Positions 46,159 through 56,888 of a stretch of 64,000 nucleotides of DNA are shown here, in pieces. The stretch spans positions 21,412,703-21,476,702 of the forward strand of contig JAPTHN010000008.1 of the NCBI GenBank assembly GCA_026936325.1. Direction: 5' to 3'. This DNA comes from Platynereis dumerilii. Its lineage: Eukaryota; Annelida; Polychaeta; Phyllodocida; Nereididae. The position numbers and the translations under genes are program-made. Under the pieces are notes generated by a model. That model was not told the DNA's origin, did not search any database, and was given only the letters and a program-made list of their open reading frames with translations. The number at the start of each line of letters is the position of its first letter. The stretch's first letter is position 1.

Positions 46159-46570
46159 TAATTATTGTCCTAAATACAGTATACAGGTGTACTAAAACCA
46201 ATAATAAATACATTGTATGCTAAAGCTAGTCATCTTATGTAGAACCATGGAATGAGCATGATTGATCAGTTTGTATGGGAATTAATTTGATTGATTTGTT
46301 TTGTACCAAGCTGCTCAATAATTGCTCAGATTATCCTTGAGTCAGTGTTTATGCCATGGACAATAATAAGCGTGCAGTGTTGACTCAGTAAGAGGCTTAT
46401 AAGATCTGATTATAGCAGGGAGTGTATATCAGTAAGGAGATTAGCTAGATTGTAGATAGGCATTGGTAGTGCTTCCAAATCATGTGATAAAATAAATAAT
46501 TTACATGTTGTTGTCTATGTGTGAGATGACTTTTATATAAATTTCTCTCCCTGAAAGACTAGAGTGTAGG

Positions 46571-46905
46571 ATTGTAGGTTGCCGAGTTGGTAGCGCTGCA
46601 GGATTTCACTCGCTGGGTCCGGGGTTCGATTTCCATCCGGCTTGTATGTTGGACGGCAGTTACAATCAGTGTTTGAGGCCTTGGGACCGGTCTCGCCCTC
46701 AAAGCCGGCCTCGGAGCCATATTTTGATGGTCTCTGCTTTGACTTGGCCTCGGATGCCAAATCCTTGGCTGTGCCTCGGTCTCTAGTGTTCTCGCCTCGA
46801 CTACATCACTGGGTACAATTATCCTTTGCCTCATTGTTGTGTCCTTTTAATGTGCTAGTTAGCCGACCGGAGTTAACAAATAAAGGATGTAAAGCCCAAT
46901 CATCC
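46571..46905 (+). mobile_element. tRNA-derived SINE, family A, with a GC-rich internal insertion
   Basis: Box A TTGCCGAGTTGGTAGC at about 46579 and box B GGGGTTCGATTTCC at 46621. The body TGTTGGACGGCAG is followed by the 3' end GGATGTAAAGCCCAATCATC at 46885-46905. Compared with the copy at 53885-54094 it has about 150 extra bases (roughly 46668-46820), rich in GGCCTCGG, between the ACAATCA and TCCTTTGCCTCATTG parts of the body. Confidence 0.75.
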
Positions 46906-48404
46906 ATTCATCTACACATGGAGTAAATGTACGCCAGATGAACTAATCGAGAAGCTTCGGAAAATTTCTCGTAAAATATTTATTGTCGTAGGCCTTATAA
47001 ATAACTTTTTCACAAGGTATTTTAATGAAGATCCAGAACACTATGTTATGTGTTTCTTAAAAGAGTTTCCCAGTGTCTATTGCAAGTACATGTATACATA
47101 AATCTATTAAATTTTCAGTATGACGTACATCATGTAAATCTTAATTTAATACAGCACCCATAAAACCCATCAGAATCATCTCCTACAGAAAATCTATGAC
47201 TCAGTGAGATGTATGTAAATTGCCTTTTTGTAGACTTCGACTATATACACTAAAACAATCAGTCTATGAGACAGCATCTGAATTGTACAGCACCATGAAA
47301 TCAGTTTAACCTTGGGAAGCTTGGGCTGATATTGGTTCTGTGGACTGTGCTATATGAAGGCAACTAAGCAGAAAAAAACAAGTCTATAAAAATTGGATGT
47401 CAGCTTGATAGCCCTTGATAGGGCAGTTCTCCTTGAGAGCTGACAGACACACAGACAATTAAATAGATAGATTGGCAGATAGATAGATGGACAGACTGAT
47501 GGACAAACAGATAGACAAATGGTGGAAGACAAATAGAAAAATCGAATTTTGAAGATAGATAGAAAATAGCAATAGCAATGTACTGATAACTAATATTGAA
47601 AATTTATTGACCACATAATAACACAACTCTACTATACAGTACTTAGGTCAATATAGCTAAGTGAGTTAGCTGAAATCGAAATACATTTGGCCTATATGAG
47701 ATGAGACAGATAGAGGAAATCTATTCATTATTAGCAATTATTCATTATTATTCAGAAAAAGATAGATCCATAGAATTTCAAATTTACCATGTCTGACCAG
47801 TTCACCTGCATTCACAACAATGGACCAACAGTATAGTATAAACATGCAACCGCAACAGTGACACATTGTGATACTTTGACAAACCATCATAATAATAGCT
47901 GGAAATAAGATCCCATAGTCTAAAAAGGGGTACATCTAGATGGCTATAGATACATAGTAGAAACAATAATATAAATATATTTTATTACGACAATGCAAGC
48001 AAACCTAATAGAATACAGTCGATTCGCATAATGGATCTACTGCAACACCACTGCATCTAACATCCACTATATAACTTCCCCAGTTCTCCTGCCCTACAAA
48101 AACACTATATTTGTGTTTCCCTAGAGCTAGGGGTGTACATCAATATTTGATAGGAAAGAGCGAATATTCCTTTGCCAGTGAATTACACAAACATCCCACA
48201 TCTCCTTATATTATTGATGTACAAATGGTAGGGGGATACACAACTTAACACAAGGTAGTCAGTGCATTTGGTGTTAGAGCATGAGGAAGTGAGTCTGGAG
48301 TCAATTGGTAGGTCATTGATTGGTCCACTGTAGTCTGTAGGTCTAACTCAAATTATATACAATGTATACACTCCTAGTTTGGCATTCGAGACACCATAAT
48401 GAAT
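46906..48404. other. No gene seen
   Basis: AT-rich, with a loose GATA tract at 47465-47560. No element ends or splice-supported frames. Confidence 0.5.
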
Positions 48405-48470
48405 GGATGATTTGGGCTTTAAGTCCTGTGTTTATGTTGGTTAAATTGGACAGCAGGAAGAGACAGCTTA
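48405..48470 (-). mobile_element. Possible SINE family A tail fragment
   Basis: The complement reads GGACTTAAAGCCCAAATCAT at about 48430-48411, close to the family A 3' end. TTGGACAGCAGGAAGA follows on the plus strand in an unexpected orientation, so the copy is rearranged or coincidental. Confidence 0.3.
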
Positions 48471-49082
48471 AATCTGGAGTGTTTGGATATTTTTTAAAAA
48501 TTTATATTTTTTGCCCAGTTTGCTTTGTTGTTCCAGGCTGTCTTAAAATAAATTATTTCTGGATGGGGTATTTCTTAACACAGTGTTGGTTGATTTAGTA
48601 AGAAATAATAAATTATCATATAGGAATAGGTAGGCACACCTTCAAAATAAATAATTACATCCGATATTACTATGAAATAAATAATAACATCGGATGTTAC
48701 CATGAAATTAAGAAGTGCAGTCTATCTACTTTTTCTAGAAACGAACAAAAATCATCTTTGTCGTAACAGTAGATCTATGAACAATTTCAACGACGTCATA
48801 TACTCAGATACAAAAAACTTTCATATGTGTGGTCTATCAGGCCTAATCCTTCATAAAATATGGGGAGTATTTGTTCAGGAAACAATCCCAGCAACCAGCC
48901 TGTTAGATAAACACACAATCTTACTATTATCTTGGGAATCAAAGTCCAACAAGAATTAAGTGCTTGTTTGGCAAATTCCGATAAAAACAAGATCTTGGTG
49001 ATTTTCAGGTGATGAAATATAAATAACTACTTGCATGGAGAAATGTGAGAAATCATGAATACGGAAACAATAATACCTTTTG

Positions 49083-49235
49083 GCAGCCGGTTCGCAGAGT
49101 AGACAAGGTTCCGCTGAAGGTCTTTGTCTGCTTGGGTCGAACTCCAGTTGGGGAACCCAAAGTTTTCAGTGGACCTTCATGAGCAAAATCACAGCTGGAT
49201 GTTGCTAGGATGAGACATTAAATTGGTGGCCCTTG
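49083..49235 (+). mobile_element. tRNA-derived SINE, second family
   Basis: GCCGGTTCGCAGAGTAGAC (box A-like) and GGGTCGAACTCC (box B, 49133-49144) are followed by ATGTTGCTAGGATGAGACAT and TAAATTGGTGGCCC. Promoter spacing fits a tRNA-derived SINE. The 3' boundary is approximate. Confidence 0.5.
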
Positions 49236-49459
49236 TACATGTAGTTACTTAGTTAACTACAAGTAACACAAGACAATTCAGAAAGTTCGATGCTATACAT
49301 GAGGACTCTTGGAAAAGCTAAATAGGCTGATCAAGGGCATTGATAAGTTATAATGACCTAAATTGATGTTGCATGGATAAGTTATAAATGATCTAAATTG
49401 ATGCAGCAACATTGCAATGAGGGTGTATATATATGCTGATGACTATATAGTATATGCTA

Positions 49460-49650
49460 CACCCTAAAAAATGTCGGGACAAAATTGGTTTTTTAGATTC
49501 AAAATGGTTTTTTGAAAAACCAAATTTCAATGCAAAACCAACATGGATTTTTAAAAAAATCCATGTTGGTTTTTTTGCATTGAAATTTGGTTTTTCAAAA
49601 AACCATTTTGAATCTAAAAAACCAATTTTGTCCCGACATTTTTTAGAGTG
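49460..49650. mobile_element. 191-bp near-perfect fold-back MITE, CACTCTAAAAA termini
   Basis: Arms of about 90 bp are almost identical inverted copies around a centre at about 49555 (CACCCTAAAAAATGTCGGGA on the left, complement CACTCTAAAAAATGTCGGGA on the right). TA on both sides (49458-49459 and 49651-49652). Long arm identity implies a young copy or ongoing arm homogenisation. Confidence 0.85.
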
Positions 49651-49814
49651 TATCAGACCCAGTGTCTCCTCACTGCAGACAGCAATGAATGCATAATTCA
49701 CACGCTTCATGTGTCAGTAATTACAGGTTCAGTGTCTATCCATTTACATTGAGCCTGGCTTATTTTAATTTTACTTCATCATAGTATTTAGAATTTTCCT
49801 TTTTATACCGATCG

Positions 49815-49996
49815 AGGAGATTTAGCTCAGCTAGTAGTGTACTGTTAAATTGCAGCTCTGGCCAGGTAACTTGCACGTATGTAATGGAATTTAAAACATT
49901 CATTTACCATTTAATTTACAATCCTTCCCTTCCTAACCTATTACCATGATTAGTGCCAAAATACAAGATGTTAAGCCCCAATCATCCATGCACCAA
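49815..49996 (+). mobile_element. Diverged SINE, family A
   Basis: Box A-like TTTAGCTCAGCTAGTAG at about 49830, a decayed box B, and the 3' end GATGTTAAGCCCCAATCATC near 49969 match family A. Confidence 0.55.
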
Positions 49997-51084
49997 AAAT
50001 ACTACTTAGTACAGGAAGACTGCTATCGTATAAGGTCATAAGGCTCTTTATAAAATGGCATGTCATTATGCAGGGACCTCAGTGTTGTATATTCTATTGT
50101 TTCGATAGCATCATCACTGAATGGCTGCAATATTTCATGTCCCAACCAACCCCTTTTCCCCTTTTCTGAATATCATAGAGACTAACAAGCTACACCATAC
50201 TATTACCACCGTCGATATACTAGTCTAGAGGTCATACACCAATTTTCTTCTGTAGTATAAGGCCCTTCCAGAAAGTAATAAGCTCCGGGCAATTCTACAT
50301 ACACTGATAAAGGACATTAATAACCTGGAAGCAACGTAGTAACAAAGATATGCTGATGACCTTGCACTCAAAGAGTCCTAGGGTTGTTTGATCTTACTGT
50401 TACTGATAATGCATACATTTGTTTGATGTACCATTACTAGTTGCATATAGGAAAGGTAGAGCCGAGGTCATATATATATTTTGGGGGGGGGGGTGTCTAT
50501 TTCACTTCAGCAAAGCCTTCAGTGAATAAATCAGACACACCCCCAAAGACAGCCAATAAACAGACTTTCACACAAGTTATGCAAATGAGAACGATTTTGC
50601 CAGTTCGAACACTTCCGTTAATCGTACAGCTATAATTCTTACGGTTTTAGAGAGATCTCTCCGAGAGCTTCACAATGATAGGTATTACGTCTCTGGGGAG
50701 TAAGTAGTTTTTACGCAAATCGCCGTTAAATTTGTGAAGTGGAGAGAAATCCTGCACGCTGATTGGCTATGACGCTCGTGACGTAAATCTATGATAATTT
50801 AGACTTGAATGATAATACAGGAGTTTGCTAAATTCTGGCTTTTGTGCTAAAAATTTTTTAAGTCTTGAACATCAAATGAGGGATATCTATTGTTAGTTAT
50901 AGCCTACTCCATCCTGAGCATATGGCTGGCCAAACAGAACACCCTTGTAGCATTCCATTTTATGACAGAAAAAAAAACTTGTGGCTGAGTACAATTGGCC
51001 GGTACTTGTCCCTGTGTGTGTGCTGATAATACAGGACTGTGACAGAAGAGATTATTGTTGAGTAGTTGTTTTTTGGTAGAGGAA

Positions 51085-51119
51085 CACTCTAAAAATTTGT
51101 CCCGACATTTTTTAGAGTG
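51085..51119. mobile_element. 35-bp remnant of the CACTCTAAAAA MITE
   Basis: CACTCTAAAAATTTGTCCCG then ACATTTTTTAGAGTG. Both outer termini of the 49460-49650 element are present, but nearly all the arms are missing, consistent with internal loss from the fold-back form. TA follows the right end. Confidence 0.7.
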
Positions 51120-51478
51120 TACGTTATTTACAATTTGCCTCTATCAATAGTAGGCTATGTTATTCGCATTATACCATAAGATTCCCTGTTTACGGTGATC
51201 ATTTGTTTGCAAGGTTATGGGCCAATTGCAGAGGGCGCATTTTCCTGGATGATCTGTTATTTACTTTGTTACATTGTAGCAGATTCAAGGAAATTGTTAC
51301 GGAGTAATGGAACTCCATATACATTTATGCAGATTAATATTTACCATGTGGGTAGGTTCTTATGTTGTCCTCTAATAATTTCTGTCTGATTTGTTGAGTT
51401 AGAGAAGTCATAATTCTCAAAGCTATTACAGCAAAAAGTCCCTGTGATTGGTAAAAACTCATCCTGGAGAGCTGTGCG

Positions 51479-51479
51479 T

Positions 51480-51574
<95 letters not shown>

Positions 51575-51599
51575 CTATCGATCTATCTATCTACTATCG

Positions 51600-51681
<82 letters not shown>

Positions 51682-51795
51682 ATATCTATCTATCTATATA
51701 TTGATTTACCTACCTACCTACCTACCTACCTACCTACAGGTATCAACTTGCCTAAGTACCAATCTCCCCATCTCTCTATCCATCTATCTATCTGT
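51479..51795 (+). repeat. TATC and CTAC microsatellites
   Basis: TATC run at 51479-51703 with two TACTATCGA interruptions (near 51573 and 51592), followed by a CTAC run at 51706-51737 and scattered TATC units to 51793. Confidence 0.97.
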
Positions 51796-52329
51796 CAACA
51801 AAATTAATTTCCTGCAGTTGTTTACGACACAGTGAATCTCTCCACAATTCCAGTAGCCATGTAATTGCAAGTATCAAATAACAAGTTTCTTTTTAATTAT
51901 TTTGACTTCCTACCACGAATCCCAGGGTACTTATGAATTGTGAAAGTCATGGGCGTAAATTGATTTTGCAACTTAATTTGAAACTTGGTTTGAAATTGGT
52001 TTAAAACTTGATTTGCAATTCATTAAAAATGTGATATTTCAGACCTGGTGGATAACCGTGGGTTAATATGATCTGTGAAATTTAATAACATCCAAAATTG
52101 GGTTAATAAAAAAGGTGCAATAACCGTTATATGAATATTTCAAGCCTTTGTCATTGTCTGGAATTTAATCTAGAATTAATTAGACTAGAACCTGACTTAA
52201 ATGTATTTTAGGTATCATATTTTTCCTTCATTTAGGGCATGACTTACAGCATGATGTGGACTGTGGTGTTACAAGTCATCGGCCTACAGCCCTACGTGCG
52301 ATATAACATGGTGAAACCAGCTACCATTG

Positions 52330-53645
52330 AAGCAGTTGCCATTAAAACAATGATACCTGCTGTTGAAACAATTGTTATCTACCATAAAATGGCAATTTTT
52401 TGTATTCATTATGGTAGCTGCCGTTAAACTGATGCAGCTGGTTTTACGATGTAACATTATTAGTTAAATTGGATATACTGTTTTCTTCCTAGATTAATAC
52501 TGAGTCATAAGAAAAGTAAAAACAGAACCCTCCTCTCTCCCATAAACGCAAAAAGAAAAAGAAGAAAGTTTCCAAAACAATTGCCTCCTCTGTCACAGTC
52601 CTGTATTATCAGCACACACACAGGGACAAGTACAGGCCAATTGTACTCAACCACAAGCTTTTCTCTGTCGTAAAATGGCATGCTACAAGGGTGTTCTGTT
52701 TGGCTAGCCATATGCTCAGGATGGAGTAGGCTATTACTAACAATAAATATCTCTTATTTGTTGCTCAGGATTTGAAGCTTTCTCTACACGTCGATTATTT
52801 TTGTAAAACAATGAAAACCTAAAATAGGAGAAGCGAATTATGCTGCCATGATTATTGGAATACAAAAATTGCAGGTAAAGTGCCTTTTTTCCGCAGGCGG
52901 AAAATCTGTTGGTCGGTCAATCTGAGAAGCTAAGAATAAAATATGTTTGGCATAAATGCTAGCGATATGTCCTCAAGGTCAAGGAATCTATAAGAAGATA
53001 AGATAGACTACTACCCTGAGACTGTTCAACATTGTGTAACATGCCTCATGACAATAACAGAAAATAAATCGTGACAATATTGTGAATATTGTGACGTGAC
53101 AATCGCCTGATACAGTAATAATATCCTTATTGCCAATATCGGAATAAAAATCATTTTTAATGCTTTCAGATTTCTAATAAAAAATACGTTGCAACCTCGT
53201 AACAATTTCTCAAATGACAACATGACATTTTACACTTTTTGAACTTGAAAGTTGCAAAGAAGTTTTTACACTTATTTTCTCCGAAGAAATTTTATGACGT
53301 CAACTTGTCACTTTTAAAATTGTCATGACAAGCACATTATCAAACATTAGCATCACATGTTAGGTGTCTTTCCATTTTTTTCCATAATTGATGATTTGGA
53401 GAAGAAAACAAAAACAGGGTTAAGCAACTAACTAGACTCCAAAAAGAACTGCGAATGTCAAACACTACAATGTAAAACTAGCTCCCGTTGCTTTTATATA
53501 GTAACTGTTAAAACCACGATACCTGCCATGACAAACGACTGGATTCTTTATGCTGTAAAATTGCTATTATCTGTATTCATCATGGTAGCTGCCGTTAAAG
53601 AGATGCAACTTTTTTCATTGTATATTTTCCTGCCTGATTAATATC
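52330..53645 (+). repeat. Diverged direct repeat, 52330-52500 and 53508-53645
   Basis: Shared in order: ATTAAAAC or TTAAAAC, GATACCTGC, TGTATTCAT, ATGGTAGCTGCCGTTAAA, GATGCA, TTTTCTTCCT or TTTTCCTGCC and GATTAATA. The spacing is about 1.15 kb. The second arm of the 50.9-kb inverted repeat lies between them. Confidence 0.5.
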
Positions 53646-53669
53646 ACATACATTTGATGTCAATGTATT

Positions 53670-53830
53670 GAAGGATTGAAGGATAATTGGAGCTTTACAT
53701 CCAGTACTTATACATTGGCTAGGCTGATGGAATGGGGACACAAAAATTAGGTAAAGGATAGTTGAAACTGCTATCAAACATAAATGTAGGTCAAGGTATG
53801 GCACATAACCGAGCCCTCTTAACCGAGTTC
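53670..53830 (-). mobile_element. Decayed SINE, family A
   Basis: In reverse complement: GATAGCAGTTTCAACTATCC, TGTGTCCCCATTCC and GGATGTAAAGCTCCAATTAT parallel the family A body and tail. The tRNA head is unrecognisable. Confidence 0.5.
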
Positions 53831-53884
53831 TTGGTGCTCTTTTGCTTGTCGACATGAATAGAAAATTGATCGAAAGAGATGGCC

Positions 53885-54094
53885 GGATGATTGGGCTTTA
53901 CATCCTTACTTAGCTTTTGGCTAAATATATAAGACAAGAGGATGACACAGCATTGTCACAGCAATGAGACAAAGGATGATTGAAGCTGCTGTCCAACATT
54001 CATTGTAGTTCCAAGCGATCCAGCCAGAGCTTGAACCCGGTTTCCAGTGATCGGCCTGCCAGTAGTACCCTAACAACTTGGCTAACGGTCCCTC
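53885..54094 (-). mobile_element. tRNA-derived SINE, family A (best reference copy here)
   Basis: The minus-strand head CGTTAGCCAAGTTGTTAGGG and box B GGGTTCAAGC precede TGTTGGACAGCAGC, CTTTGTCTCATTGC and the 3' end GGATGTAAAGCCCAATCATC (53905-53885). About 210 bp. It shares its 3' end with the copies at 46571, 49815, 53670 and 48410. Confidence 0.75.
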
Positions 54095-54119
54095 CCCCCC
54101 CCCCCAGCCTGGATAGATT

Positions 54120-55094
54120 ATAATTATGGAATACAAAGGAATCAACCCTCTGACTTAGAGCTCTGTTTAAGGTCACATAGTTATACTCTTATTACTGACA
54201 TCTGGCAGTACATTATATTTACATTATTGTATTTATCTTATTTATAGATTATATGTATGTGAAATTATGTTTGTTTGTGTGTGCTGACTCTTCTAAAAAA
54301 TCAATCTTATTTCTGGCTGAATTTTCATGAAGTGACTGTTGTATGATTACAAGTACTTTTTTCTGTTCTTTTCTTTTTTTAATTATTTGTTTTTTGTGTT
54401 GTTCTTGTTTTGTTTAAATGTGGGTGCATGCCAGGCTATGCCTGTAACAGTTATCAAACTTGCATGCATCCACTTCAAACACACTATTTATGTGATACTC
54501 ACGATAATATATATATGTATGTACATTGTGTTTGAAAAAATAAAAAAATAAATAATCTATTTATACTCTTATCGGCAACTTATCCTCTTAATCATTGCTG
54601 AAAGTTCATCTTGTATTAAACGATAATGTCATAAACTGACAATAAAATTTGGTCCATGTGGGATAATACCATTTGAAATAAACCAATTTAGTGGATATGC
54701 CTATTTTAGCAGGACTTAACATTATAATCCCCTCAATGCACAATGTCAGTTCAGCAGTCTATCTTTAGCTTGGAGCCTTAAACCAATCTATCTTAAACAA
54801 CTTAGTGCATTCTCTATTGACTTCCCACCCACATGCATGGACCTACGTCACTACAGGGTGAATAGCACAACCAAATTGCCTACTGTGTAGGCCAGGCTGA
54901 AGGACTTTAGAAGAGAATGTTTGGTTTTATCGGGCTCACTCTAATTTGTATTTGTTTGTTGGTTTGTTCGTTGAATCAAAATGCATGGATAACAAATATT
55001 TGCGTTGGAAAATCTATGAGTTGTAAATAGATTATGTAGTTCCTCCTCTAGTATGTTATTTGAAAATATAGATCTACACCATTGGTTGGTTTTA
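54120..55094. other. No gene seen
   Basis: AT-rich unique sequence between SINE family A and the hAT MITE at 55103. Confidence 0.5.
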
Positions 55095-55102
55095 CTCACA
55101 AG

Positions 55103-55376
55103 TAGTGCTGCATGATTAATAAAAAATTTATTATTATCGTGATATCAAGTAGGGCGATAATCTTATCGAACAAAGAGGCGATAAATAAATATTAAAATTT
55201 TCCTGTATTTTTGCCCAAAAATGGGAATTTGTTCTCATTAAATTCAAACTCTTTGCTACTGTTGGCAAGTTTATGGGTAAATCTCTTGCTTGTGAATTTA
55301 TCGCACAATATATCGACATTGTGATACGAACATAGTTATCGCATATCGCATCTATGCCTATTATCTTGCAGCCCTG
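55103..55376. mobile_element. 274-bp hAT-type MITE, CAGGGCTGCA termini
   Basis: Left TAGTGCTGCATGATTAAT and right complement CAGGGCTGCAAGATAATAGG are diverged inverted repeats. Flanking octamers CTCACAAG and GTCCCAAG agree at six of eight. ATCG/CGAT motifs recur inside, a pattern I associate with this widespread MITE type. Confidence 0.6.
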
Positions 55377-55446
55377 GTCCCAAGGTACTTACATCGAAAC
55401 TATAAATAAATAACTTCATCAGATATCATATATGTACATATATTGC

Positions 55447-55611
55447 TGTGTCTCGATCCCATCCTAAGTTGCATGAGGAGAATTCAGCAATGAGACATTG
55501 AATGATTAAAAATGCTGTCCAACATATAATATATGTCAATGTGACCTAGCAAGAACTGGATTCGAATCCTGTGATTGGAAGCCAAGACCATTACCAACTG
55601 AGCTTATCCCC
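55447..55611 (-). mobile_element. tRNA-derived SINE, family A, 3' truncated
   Basis: The minus-strand head ATAAGCTCAGTTGGTAATGG (box A) and GGATTCGAATCC (box B, 55569-55558) precede TGTTGGACAGCA and CAATGTCTCATTGCTG. The usual GGATGTAAAGCC end is missing. Confidence 0.7.
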
Positions 55612-56888
55612 TTCCTCTGTACAGAACAGAATCAACAAATTCTAAATCGTTATTAATTTTGACACAAACCCACTCTTCCTGATAGCTGTATCCTGTAGAT
55701 AAGTGTTTCCTAAAATACCTGTAAAATCTCTATAGTTTAAGCCAGCTGAGGCAATTTTATCATCCTACCAGCTGCTGTGAGCCAGATTCCTCGTGGGTGG
55801 TAGCCAAACTTGGTACTTGGTGGCAATTTTTAGACTTCAATTGACAGTTTGTACACAGGAATTTCCTGTGGGTGACTTGGTGTCAAAGTTGGTGATTGGT
55901 GAAATAATTATTGGTGTTACTAAAGTGTTAAGTAGGTTGTAAATGATTGTTTCCTGACTGAAGTTGTCGATGGTAGAGTCTATTTATAACATGTTTCTTC
56001 TTGTTAAGGCCTAAAAGTTATGAGTAGGTGTTGTAAATTATTGGAAAGGAACAATATATTGTCTAAATCTGCCTTAAGTAGGTTTGTTTCCTTTAGTACA
56101 CTACAGTAATGAGTGTTTCCTGATAAAATGGTGATGAGTATTTCTTTGTAAAATATTGAAGAGCCAAAAATATTTTGATCTATGTATGACTTATTGATCT
56201 GAGATGTTTTCCATCACTACTTCTGCCTTTCATTGTTTGGCAGATATGGTCATGTAAACTGACTGTGCTATGTAATGCAGCCAGCGTGAGGTTAGATGTG
56301 GGTCCACACTCTACTCCAAGCTTAAGATCAGATTAAGGTTGTTATTAACCGAAAACTGATAATGCTATTGTGACTTTGAACCAATGGACATGCTATCAAT
56401 CATCGTAATTATATCCATAATCAACAAATCATGTAGCTGTACACAAATAACCGCAAAGGCCATAAATACCCATACATCCCATCCAACCTACGTAATGTTG
56501 TTGTTTTCCTATTCACCCTGAAGTGAGGCTATAGTGACGCAGTTCCATGCTTGTGGGAGGCTGATCAGTAGCATGCACTGAATTGTTTAAGATAGATTGG
56601 ATTAAGCTGAAGATAGACAGCTTTAAAACCGCCGTTGTCATATGGATGGGATTATAGAGCTACAGCGTCCAGTAAATAATTATGATTAGCTAGTTGTGAT
56701 TTGTGAATAGAATGTTTCTGACAAGCTTAATTGGATCAGTTGGTAATCTGTTAATATGATCTTTCTCAAGTGTTTATCAGGTTGTATGTAGATGATGCAA
56801 TTTCATAACTGGGTCTGTGTTTGCAAGTTAGTTTCTATGGTTACCATCACTGGCTAATCATAATGAAAAGTAAGCAAATTATTAATAA
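55612..56888. other. No gene seen
   Basis: Loosely repeated TTTCCTG and GGTGACTTGGTG/GGTAGCCAAACTTGG strings at 55780-55900. No clear unit or element boundary. Confidence 0.45.

Larger units (their letters stand above)
50872..52762. mobile_element. Pair of about 180-bp inverted repeats 1.5 kb apart
   Basis: Arm 50872-51056 and the complement of 52557-52762 match closely: TTGTTAGTTATAGCCTACTC, CATCCTGAGCATATGGCT, CAAACAGAACACCCTTGTAG, GTACAATTGGCC and GTCCCTGTGTGTGTGCTG. The arms do not end in an obvious terminal motif, so this is either a large fold-back element or an inverted duplication. Between them are the 35-bp MITE remnant, the TATC array and an unexplained stretch. Confidence 0.65.

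Noticed and set aside
51444-51807. Long open frames of Tyr-Leu-Ser-Ile repeats
   Set aside because: They are translations of TATC microsatellites. The same applies at 35214-35432, 36300-36668 and 45713-46130.
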